Positions 1-4,284 of a stretch of DNA of 5,820 nt are shown here, piece after piece. The notes beneath the pieces are model-generated. The model had not been told where the DNA came from. It made no database searches and saw only the letters and a list, made by a program, of their open reading frames with translations. Source of the DNA: Bacteroidota bacterium (GTDB lineage: Bacteria; Bacteroidota; Bacteroidia; Bacteroidales; Prolixibacteraceae). Location: positions 1 through 5,820 of the forward strand of contig JAUYEQ010000016.1 in assembly GCA_030691295.1 (NCBI GenBank), in the 5' to 3' direction. A program made the translations under genes and the position numbers. Positions within the stretch are counted from its first letter, which is position 1; each line of letters begins with the position of its first letter.

Positions 1-33
1 TCAATTTAATAAGCAAGCTATCTTTTATCTTTT

Positions 34-318
34 TTAATTCAAATCGCTCAATTTAGGTATAATTGTAAAATTTGGATACCAGTCAACAGATTTAGTACTA
101 TCTGAAATTTGAATCGATCCTTTCGCAATAATTTTACCGGAAATCAGATCGTCCATCAACAATGGATTGTTTTCAGAAATAAATGATCTGGCAAACCATT
201 CTCTTGCAGCGCTGTATAGCTGACCGGCTGTTTTTCCAGGCATTTCTACTACTTCAACGTATTCTTGAGCAAAACAAAAGAATGGAAGAAATGCAAGCAG
301 TAGTATTAGTTTTTTCAT
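34..318 (-). CDS. Exported DUF4468-type protein, apparently short
   Basis: The 94-residue product starts with a clear signal peptide: KK at 2-3, a hydrophobic stretch at 4-16 and probable cleavage after A17 (CFA|Q). There is a Cys at 15 but no lipobox. The segment at 19-68 (YVEVVEMPGK, then LYSAAREWFARSF, then a DD and SGKIIAKGS) follows the pattern I associate with the DUF4468 TBP-like domain of Bacteroidota periplasmic proteins, whose function is unknown. As I remember the family, the domain continues with a strand containing a KDG-type turn and the proteins are often nearly twice this length. Here the frame stops at 34-36, just after WYPNFTI. A second minus-strand frame is open from about 52 to the window edge and reads FELKKIKDSLLIKL, which could be the missing strand, so a frameshift is possible. 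The gene is divergent from the DUF4296 pair. No exact TAnnTTTG promoter lies upstream of it between 319 and 440. Confidence 0.65.
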   Translation of the reverse strand: MKKLILLLAFLPFFCFAQEYVEVVEMPGKTAGQLYSAAREWFARSFISENNPLLMDDLISGKIIAKGSIQISDSTKSVDWYPNFTIIPKLSDLN

Positions 319-352
319 GAGAAAATATTGGTATTAATTAATTGATTATTAG

Positions 353-383
353 GCGTTCTCATGGAACTCTCATGCCAGAACGC
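353..383. repeat. Hairpin with two-part stem
   Basis: GCGTTCT (353-359) pairs with AGAACGC (377-383). Inside it, CATG (360-363) pairs with CATG (371-374), leaving a 2-base bulge (CC) and a 7-base loop. There is no T-tract on either side, so it is not a standard intrinsic terminator. It lies 35 bases upstream of the DUF4468-type start codon and could sit in that gene's leader. Confidence 0.5.
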
Positions 384-521
384 TTTAGCTTTAAACATTA
401 ATTTTCATTCTCTTTTTGTGCCGCCACCTTTGAAATTATTTCCGCGGCATGTTCGTTTCATGTGTTTTTAATTTGTTTTTTTAATTGCCACATGGAACTC
501 GCCAATAATCATCCTCCTGTG

Positions 522-537
522 TCCCGATTTATCGGGA
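522..537. repeat. Perfect 7-bp inverted repeat
   Basis: TCCCGAT (522-528) and ATCGGGA (531-537) are exact reverse complements separated by TT. The compact near-palindrome resembles short intergenic palindromes dispersed in Bacteroidota genomes (from memory) and could equally be an operator. Nothing in the window repeats it. Confidence 0.5.
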
Positions 538-699
538 TGGCTCGTTTCATCTCAATTGATTTTTTGGTTTTCAGCGCAAGTTATGAAAAACAAACCAAAT
601 GTAAAGCTAAAATTCAAACAACTATTCAACAAAAAGAAATGAGTTCTCTGAGCATCTTCTTTTATCCCAGTTACATTATTTTTTGTAAATTTTTCGGGT

Positions 700-707
700 T
701 ACCTTTG
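700..707 (+). promoter_or_regulatory. Bacteroidota-type -7 element (TACCTTTG)
   Basis: TACCTTTG matches the TAnnTTTG -7 consensus of the Bacteroidota primary sigma factor. Transcription would begin near 714, giving a leader of roughly 15-20 bases before the ATG at 731. A TTTG lies at 682-685, but the 14-base gap is shorter than the usual 19-21 for the -33 element, so the upstream half is weak. Confidence 0.55.
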
Positions 708-730
708 GCATTCTAAAACTGGTTGAAAGA

Positions 731-1111
731 ATGAAACAACTAATTGTTATATTGCTTTTTGCAGCTATTTTGTCAGGACTTTCATCGTGTTACAATACCA
801 CGGTTCCAAAACCTGACAAACTCATCCCCAAAGATAAATTTGTGAAGATGATGATCGATGTCTATCTTGTTCAGGGAATCTCCATCGGACCAGATACTTC
901 AGCGAACCTTAAGAATATTACGCAAACCGATTTGTATTTTTCGGTACTGAATAAATATTCGGTGCCCGATTCGGTTTTTATACGTTCACTTATTTATTAC
1001 TCCAGCTTTCCGCGTGAATTTGAAAGAATGCACGTTCAGATTATGAACAGCCTGAACGAATCGGAACTCCAATTCAAGCCCAAAGAGCAACTGAATACGG
1101 AAACAAAATGA
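731..1111 (+). CDS. DUF4296 family lipoprotein
   Basis: The 126-residue protein has a lipoprotein signal peptide: K3, a hydrophobic core at 4-16 and the lipobox LSSC with the acylated Cys at 20. It should be anchored in a membrane facing the periplasm. The pattern KPDKLIP at 27-33, MMIDVYL at 40-46 and the YFSVLNKYSVPDSVF region (69-83) followed by LIYYSSFPREFERM (87-100) fits DUF4296, a helical Bacteroidota family of unknown function. The ATG at 731 sits a short distance downstream of a TACCTTTG promoter element, which supports the start. Its TGA stop overlaps the ATG of the next gene (ATGA at 1108-1111), so the two are probably translationally coupled. In my recollection of Bacteroidota genomes, DUF4296 genes often sit next to an amidohydrolase gene, which agrees with the reading of the neighbour. 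Assignment to the family is fairly sure; function is unknown. Confidence 0.85.
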   Translation: MKQLIVILLFAAILSGLSSCYNTTVPKPDKLIPKDKFVKMMIDVYLVQGISIGPDTSANLKNITQTDLYFSVLNKYSVPDSVFIRSLIYYSSFPREFERMHVQIMNSLNESELQFKPKEQLNTETK

Positions 1112-1578
1112 GAAAATTTGCGGCCAACTATCTTGTTTCTGACAACGGAATTTATTTGAAAAATGGAATATTAGTGGCCGGAGAAGATGGATCCGCAATA
1201 AAATACATCGACACAAAAGGCGATTTAAGGGAAATTGCACAGCTGACTTTTCTCAATGGAATTTTAATGGCAAGTTGCACATTTATAAAGACAAAAGCAG
1301 CTAACTCCGAACCCGACCAGCCATTCGAATCTATAATAATGAAGTCTTTAGCAGCGACAACTAAATTTTCGATTTACGAACTGATCGATTTGGGTAAACT
1401 TGTTCAGCTTCAATTTCCGGAGATGAAAATTCCTGAAATAATGAACAAAACAACCTCAACCTTGCAAACTTACGGAGGATTTTCAATGGAAAGTCAATCT
1501 GGAATTTATTTACTTTCCGGTGCAGATTTGGTTAATTTACAATTCACATCTAACAGCCGTCTGAAAAAAATATTATAA
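1108..1578 (+). CDS. Amidohydrolase-like protein lacking the catalytic barrel
   Basis: The 156-residue product has no signal peptide. Residues 1-55 (MRKFAANYL, LKNGILV, DTKGDLREIAQL, FLNGIL) resemble the N-terminal composite beta domain of Bacteroidota amidohydrolases of the chlorohydrolase/MtaD type, where the text continues into PGFxNAHCHLEL. Here that position reads ASCTFIKTK and the metal-binding HxH is absent. Residues 79-156 (KSLAATTKFSIYEL, FPEMKIPEIM, SGIYLLSGADL, FTSNSRLKKIL) resemble the C-terminal end of the same family, from the TDSLASN strand of the barrel through the final beta strands. The metal-ligand Asp of that strand would be Lys79. Between them the roughly 200-residue barrel core seems to be gone, with the frame intact. 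The protein would be catalytically dead as an amidohydrolase; it may be structural, regulatory or decaying. Its start overlaps the DUF4296 stop by ATGA. The alignment is from memory; if it is wrong, this is an orphan hypothetical protein. Confidence 0.75.
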   Translation: MRKFAANYLVSDNGIYLKNGILVAGEDGSAIKYIDTKGDLREIAQLTFLNGILMASCTFIKTKAANSEPDQPFESIIMKSLAATTKFSIYELIDLGKLVQLQFPEMKIPEIMNKTTSTLQTYGGFSMESQSGIYLLSGADLVNLQFTSNSRLKKIL

Positions 1579-1670
1579 ATTGTCAGTTTTGAACTTGAAG
1601 ATATTATTGTATCTCCTTTAAGCTAATTCACTGCAAACTTGAAACATGAAACTTGGAACTCTTAATTATA

Positions 1671-2450
1671 ATGTCAACATTTCTTTTTGATCAAATCATA
1701 TTCGGGCCGGTAAAAAGCCGGCGATTGGGAGTTTCTCTCGGAGTAAACCTTTTGCCCACCGACACCAAAGTTTGTTCGTTCGATTGCATTTACTGCGAAT
1801 GCGGATGGACGCCCCGAAAGCGTGAGAAAAAAGCAGTTTTGCCACCGCGCGAATTGGTAAAACAAAAGATGGAAGAAAAGCTTCGGGACATGATCCTGAA
1901 CAATGAACACCCCGATGTAATTACTTTTGCCGGAAATGGTGAGCCAACCTTACATCCTGAATTTGAAGGTATTATTGACGATACAATAGAACTTCGGAAC
2001 CAGCTCACGCCCAAAGCACGAATTGCAGTTTTATCGAACGCCACCATGTTGCACAAACCCGGTGTGGTAAGGGCTTTGCTAAAAGTAGAGGACAATATTC
2101 AGAAACTGGACTCCGCTTTCGAGGAAACCATCCGGAGAATTGATTGTCCGGCGTCCAATTTCAGGTTGGAAGAAGTAGTTGAAAACCTGAAATCATTCAA
2201 TGGAATAGTAATTATTCAAACGTTGTTCCTGAAGGGAAATTTTAAAAACGAAATAATCGACAATACCACCGAAACGGAGGTCGAAGCATGGATGAAACTC
2301 ATTGCCGAAATAAAACCGTCGCAGGTTATGATTTACACCATCGAACGCGATACGCCGGCTACCGGTCTCGAAAAAGTAAAATTAGATGATTTGGAGAAAA
2401 TTGCAGAAAGGGTTCGTGCAATTGGTTTTGAGGTGCAGGTTTCGGGATAA
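1671..2450 (+). CDS. Radical SAM protein, COG0731 (wyosine/Tyw1-like) type
   Basis: The 259-residue cytoplasmic protein carries the radical SAM cluster motif CxxxCxxC at C35, C39 and C42 (CSFDCIYC). This should bind a 4Fe-4S cluster and, with S-adenosylmethionine, generate a 5'-deoxyadenosyl radical. FAGNGEPTLHPEF at 86-98 supplies the GGEP-like SAM-binding segment, in the variant GNGEP. The N-terminal FGPVKSRRLGVSLGVNLLP (11-29) is typical of COG0731, which includes relatives of archaeal Tyw1; bacterial members of this size are mostly uncharacterised. Extra cysteines are C44 and C145. I chose ATG at 1671 because the upstream TTG at 1653 would add six residues from non-conserved leader sequence and FLFDQIIFGPV is the usual family beginning. 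The gene lies 92 bases after the amidohydrolase-like gene, so it may have its own promoter, although no exact TAnnTTTG is present. The substrate cannot be told from the sequence. Confidence 0.9.
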   Translation: MSTFLFDQIIFGPVKSRRLGVSLGVNLLPTDTKVCSFDCIYCECGWTPRKREKKAVLPPRELVKQKMEEKLRDMILNNEHPDVITFAGNGEPTLHPEFEGIIDDTIELRNQLTPKARIAVLSNATMLHKPGVVRALLKVEDNIQKLDSAFEETIRRIDCPASNFRLEEVVENLKSFNGIVIIQTLFLKGNFKNEIIDNTTETEVEAWMKLIAEIKPSQVMIYTIERDTPATGLEKVKLDDLEKIAERVRAIGFEVQVSG

Positions 2451-2521
2451 AAATCCAGGGCTATCCAAACTGCGTGTTTAAACAAATCCTTCAATTTACC
2501 AAATCATACTACTTAACAAAT

Positions 2522-2568
2522 GTGAAATAAATAGAAAATGAATGTTTTTCATTTTCTATTTATTTCAC
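2522..2568 (+). terminator. Perfect 21-bp hairpin, probable terminator
   Basis: Positions 2522-2542 are the exact reverse complement of 2548-2568, with the 5-base loop TGTTT. The stem is A/T-rich with a GTG/CAC base. It lies 72 bases past the radical SAM stop codon. No T-tract touches the stem; the nearest is TTTTT about 12 bases downstream. Termination of the radical SAM transcript is the simplest role, but such a long perfect stem could also be a small palindromic element or an RNase-resistant 3' end. Confidence 0.5.
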
Positions 2569-2751
2569 GAATGGTCGTGTTTTTAATGCGAACTATCCAA
2601 TTTGACTGTCGAATGGTAAAAAATATATGTTGATAAAAATATTATCCATAATCAATGTTTAACAACAGCCGATTCAATGGGTATCCTTTTCGTCTATTCC
2701 GAAATAAACTACGGTAAGTAAGGGCGGCCATCTACAAAACGCCGGAAATCC

Positions 2752-2766
2752 GCAAGGGAGCCTTGC
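2752..2766. repeat. Short hairpin, 6-bp stem
   Basis: GCAAGG (2752-2757), loop GAG, CCTTGC (2761-2766). A related stem, GCAAG/CTTGC with loop CAGTC, occurs at 2820-2834. Both belong to the GC-rich hairpin island. Confidence 0.5.
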
Positions 2767-2781
2767 AAGCCTCGCTAACCG

Positions 2782-3006
2782 TGATAGGAACAAGCCTGTT
2801 GCCCCTTCCTAAACATCCGGCAAGCAGTCCTTGCTTTCCACGGCGTCTGATCAAGGCTTCCACGATGCGTGGAAAGCGCTTCCACGACGTGTTGTCAAGG
2901 CTTCCACAGTGTGCGGAAGGGTTGACCACGATGCGTGGAAACCAAAGGTATGGATTTTAACCAATCCTGACGAGGTTTTTGAAACTGGCGGGATTGATAG
3001 GAACAA
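2782..3006. repeat. 12-base direct repeat flanking the hairpin cluster
   Basis: TGATAGGAACAA occurs at 2782-2793 and again at 2995-3006, 213 bases apart on the same strand. The two copies bracket the TTCCACG/CGTGGAA cluster. This might mark a duplicated or inserted segment, but 12 bases is short enough that chance cannot be excluded. Confidence 0.4.
2836..2941. repeat. Clustered palindromic repeats based on TTCCACG/CGTGGAA
   Basis: TTCCACG occurs at 2836-2842, 2858-2864 and 2880-2886, with the variant TTCCACA at 2902-2908; the reverse form CGTGGAA occurs at 2868-2874 and 2934-2940. The 16-mer CCACGATGCGTGGAAA is present exactly twice (2860-2875 and 2926-2941) and is itself a hairpin (CCACG-ATG-CGTGG). 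TCAAGGCTTCCAC also occurs twice (2851-2863 and 2895-2907). Another imperfect hairpin is CTTCCACA-GTG-TGCGGAAG (2901-2919). Spacing is irregular, so it is not a CRISPR array. Possible roles are a REP-like element, a protein-binding cluster or a structured RNA leader; none is established. Confidence 0.65.
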
Positions 3007-3050
3007 AAGGGAGAGTACTCTCGGACTATATGGATAAGTTCATTGAATAA
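2958..3050 (+). pseudogene. Possible decayed gene tail
   Basis: Two forward frames here look coding-like without either being a gene. One reads NPDEVFETGGIDRNKRE from about 2960 and soon ends in GLYG. The other, free of stops from 2961, ends RVLSDYMDKFIE with TAA at 3048-3050. A single frameshift around 3005-3015 would join them into one natural-looking C-terminus. I do not recognise the family. The evidence is only the look of the peptides, so chance remains quite possible. Confidence 0.25.
3011..3022. repeat. Perfect 12-bp palindrome
   Basis: GAGAGTACTCTC is exactly self-complementary. It could be a dimeric-protein binding site, but nothing else points to an operator and it lies about 180 bases upstream of the next start codon. 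Confidence 0.35.
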
Positions 3051-3076
3051 CAGAAATAACAATCGAAGCGTTCATA

Positions 3077-3104
3077 TTCCCCTCTTATGGAGGGGTTAGG
3101 GGAA
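3077..3104 (+). repeat. C/G-rich hairpin with alternative pairings
   Basis: CCCCTC (3079-3084) pairs with GAGGGG (3090-3095) around TTATG. Alternatively TTCCCC (3077-3082) can pair with GGGGAA (3099-3104). The arrangement CCCCTC-loop-GAGGGGTTAGGGG resembles short C/G-rich intergenic repeats I remember from many Bacteroidota genomes. GGGGTT (3092-3097) can also pair with AACCCC at 3111-3116, competing with the next hairpin. Confidence 0.5.
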
Positions 3105-3107
3105 GCT

Positions 3108-3141
3108 AAAAACCCCGTTCTGCGTACCAGGCAGAACGGGG
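3108..3141 (-). terminator. Intrinsic terminator on the minus strand
   Basis: CCCCGTTCTGC (3113-3123) and GCAGAACGGGG (3131-3141) form a perfect 11-bp GC-rich stem with a 7-base loop. Read leftward, the stem is followed at once by TTTTT (3112-3108), the classic form of an intrinsic terminator. Read rightward there is only CAATTAAAA after it. No leftward gene lies between it and the rightward gene at 3202, so its client is missing; it may instead block antisense transcription or be left over from a rearrangement. Confidence 0.65.
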
Positions 3142-3170
3142 CAATTAAAACAAATAATTATTTATTAACC

Positions 3171-3183
3171 GGGTCTAAGACCC
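3171..3183 (+). promoter_or_regulatory. Small leader hairpin before the S74 gene
   Basis: GGGTC (3171-3175), loop TAA, GACCC (3179-3183), ending 18 bases before the ATG at 3202. With only 5 bp it may be incidental, but its place directly ahead of the ribosome landing zone would allow an effect on translation. Confidence 0.3.
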
Positions 3184-3201
3184 CAAAAACACTTCAAAAG
3201 T

Positions 3202-3828
3202 ATGAAAAAGTTCTTTATTATTTTCGTGTTGGGCATATTAACATGCTCATTTGGTGCATTTGCACAGATTAAGGTAGCCAGTACCGGGTATGTAGGGATA
3301 AACAATACCAGCCCTGCGTACCGGCTCGATGTATCGGGCAACCTTCGTATCGTCGATGATTCTGGAGACAATTTGTTATTTCAGTATGGCCAATTGTATT
3401 CCACTTCCGGCTATTCCATGCTTGGAACTTCCAGCTCTTATTGGAGTGAACTATATGCTTATGATGCCTATTTTTATTATTCGACCACCTATTATTCTGA
3501 CAAAAAACTGAAATCAGACATCAGGGACATTGAAAATACAGGGAGTAAACTCATGCTCTTAAAGCCTGTGAAATACAAGATGTTGCCACAATACAAAGGT
3601 GATGCAAAATCGGATAGCATTATGACCGAAAAAGCCAAAGTTGACCAAATGGGGTTTATTGCCCAGGATATGCAACAAATATTCCCGGAACTGGTGACAC
3701 AAGACAAGGCGGGAACGCTGGGCATTAAATACATCGAACTCATCCCTATCCTTGTTAAGGCCTATCAGGAACAACAGGCTGAACTGGAATCATTAAAAGC
3801 ACGGGTTGCTAAATTGGAAGGGAAGTAA
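3202..3828 (+). CDS. Tail-fibre-like protein with S74 chaperone domain
   Basis: The 208-residue protein has a signal peptide (KK at 2-3, hydrophobic core 4-18, likely cut AFA|Q after A21). Residues 30-50 (VGINNTSPAYRLDVSGNLRI) are the short segment repeated in Bacteroidota tail-fibre-like surface proteins. A Tyr-rich linker follows (80-98), then the S74 intramolecular chaperone domain from SDKKLKSDI at 99, through MGFIAQDMQQIFPELV (150-165) and IKYIELIPILVKAYQEQQ (175-192), to a C-terminal coiled coil (about 187-207). In phage endosialidases this domain trimerises the fibre and then cleaves itself off using a Ser-Lys pair five residues apart; S99 and K104 keep that spacing, so self-cleavage before S99 is plausible. 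That would leave a small stalk of about 77 residues. It lies 1 base before the YD/sorting-domain gene and heads the module. There is no type IX sorting domain of its own. Confidence 0.88.
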   Translation: MKKFFIIFVLGILTCSFGAFAQIKVASTGYVGINNTSPAYRLDVSGNLRIVDDSGDNLLFQYGQLYSTSGYSMLGTSSSYWSELYAYDAYFYYSTTYYSDKKLKSDIRDIENTGSKLMLLKPVKYKMLPQYKGDAKSDSIMTEKAKVDQMGFIAQDMQQIFPELVTQDKAGTLGIKYIELIPILVKAYQEQQAELESLKARVAKLEGK

Positions 3829-3829
3829 T

Positions 3830-4270
3830 ATGAAACAGTTTACATACTTTTCAATAGTATCGCTTTTGCTGTTGCTGGCAAGTCTGGCAGGAAATGCACA
3901 GACCACCTACTCGTTTACTTACGATGCTTCCGGAAACCGGCTCAGCCGGATTATCCCACTGAAAAGTGCAAGCATCGCGAATAAAGACACACTGCCCAAC
4001 AAGCAAAAAACCTTCGAGGATTTAATTGGCAACCGACCAGTAAAGATTTATCCAAACCCGACCAAAGGTCTTCTCAAAGTTGAGATACCTTTTACAGAAG
4101 AAGCATCAGCAACAATCAAAGTTTTTTCAGTGCAAGGGGCATTGGTCAAAGATCTGACGGTAAACGACGTGTTCACAGAAATAGATCTGAGCTATCAACC
4201 AGCGGGAATGTATATCCTGAGAATCGGAATCGGAGAGCTAACATCCGAATGGAAAATCATTAAGGATTAA
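3830..4270 (+). CDS. Small YD-motif protein with type IX sorting domain
   Basis: The 146-residue protein starts with a signal peptide (hydrophobic core 9-20, likely cut GNA|Q after A23). Immediately after it comes SFTYDASGNRLSR (28-40), a single YD/RHS-type motif. Then a short linker leads to a C-terminal type IX secretion sorting domain: VKIYPNPTKGLLKVEIP (71-87), IKVFSVQGALV (96-106), and the final strands AGMYILRI (125-132) and WKIIKD (141-146). Such domains direct proteins through the outer membrane and are normally removed or anchored to surface lipopolysaccharide. ATG at 3830 is preferred over the upstream TTG at 3806, which lies inside the previous gene and lacks a signal peptide at its start. 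It begins 1 base after the S74 gene stop and ends 14 bases before the SpvB-type gene. With barely 30 residues between signal and sorting domain, it has little room for an enzymatic domain and may act as an accessory to its neighbour. Confidence 0.85.
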   Translation: MKQFTYFSIVSLLLLLASLAGNAQTTYSFTYDASGNRLSRIIPLKSASIANKDTLPNKQKTFEDLIGNRPVKIYPNPTKGLLKVEIPFTEEASATIKVFSVQGALVKDLTVNDVFTEIDLSYQPAGMYILRIGIGELTSEWKIIKD

Positions 4271-4284
4271 AAAAAATTAAACAG

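Larger units (their letters stand above)
319..730. other. Divergent intergenic region, 412 bases
   Basis: The region separates the leftward DUF4468-type gene from the rightward DUF4296 pair. I see no credible gene. An open frame at 462-716 has no signal, domain or family resemblance and ends just upstream of the promoter of the next gene. The stretch contains a hairpin at 353-383, a weaker stem (TGCCGC at 419-424 with GCGGCA at 444-449, 19-base loop), a perfect inverted repeat at 522-537, a 10-base direct repeat (CATGGAACTC at 360-369 and 491-500) and a promoter element at 700-707. Confidence 0.7.
2569..3201. other. Gene-poor, structure-rich intergenic region
   Basis: No intact gene is supported here. 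Positions 2569-2710 are A/T-rich and featureless to my eye. From about 2711 to 2945 the composition jumps (the 2821-2880 line counts 57% GC) and the DNA is full of short hairpins and repeats. Open frames crossing this island on both strands encode repeat-derived peptides without family resemblance. From 2958 to 3050 there may be a decayed gene tail. From 3077 to 3183 come C/G-rich stems leading up to the start codon at 3202. I found no exact TAnnTTTG promoter for the downstream module. Confidence 0.65.

Noticed and set aside
462..716. Open frame of 84 codons upstream of the DUF4296 gene
   Set aside because: No domain, signal or family resemblance; it crosses a perfect inverted repeat and covers the likely promoter of the next gene. 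The peptide looks like translated A/T-rich intergenic DNA.
986..1240. Minus-strand open frame across the DUF4296/amidohydrolase-like junction
   Set aside because: It lies antisense to two well-supported overlapping genes and its peptide shows no recognisable feature.
1585..1612. Promoter for the radical SAM gene (TTTTG near 1585 and TATTGTAT about 20 bases later)
   Set aside because: The second part departs too far from TAnnTTTG to annotate.
1653..1670. TTG start six codons upstream for the radical SAM protein
   Set aside because: The added residues fall in leader sequence (ACTTGAAAC-like simple repeat) and the family typically begins near the ATG at 1671.
1674..2095. Two minus-strand open frames inside the radical SAM gene
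   Set aside because: They are antisense to a gene with a clear CxxxCxxC motif and GNGEP segment; the Cys and Ser content reflects the opposite strand.
2836..2941. CRISPR array
   Set aside because: Only two exact 16-base repeats, irregular spacing, half-sites in both orientations and no cas genes.
2732..3037. Overlapping open frames on both strands through the GC-rich hairpin island
   Set aside because: Their peptides contain repeated pieces (such as FHDAWK/DHDAWK) that merely mirror the DNA repeats; three frames are open because the island is GC-rich.
3087..3371. Short open frames on both strands before and across the start of the S74 gene
   Set aside because: They run through hairpins and overlap the signal-peptide region of a well-supported gene, with no features of their own.
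3492..3774. Minus-strand open frames inside the S74 gene
   Set aside because: Antisense to a conserved S74 domain with its Ser-Lys pair intact.
4269..4276. A8 run at the end of the sorting-domain gene as a programmed slippage site joining it to the SpvB-type gene
   Set aside because: The run overlaps the stop codon and the next gene has its own ATG and signal peptide, so fusion by slippage is not needed and not supported.
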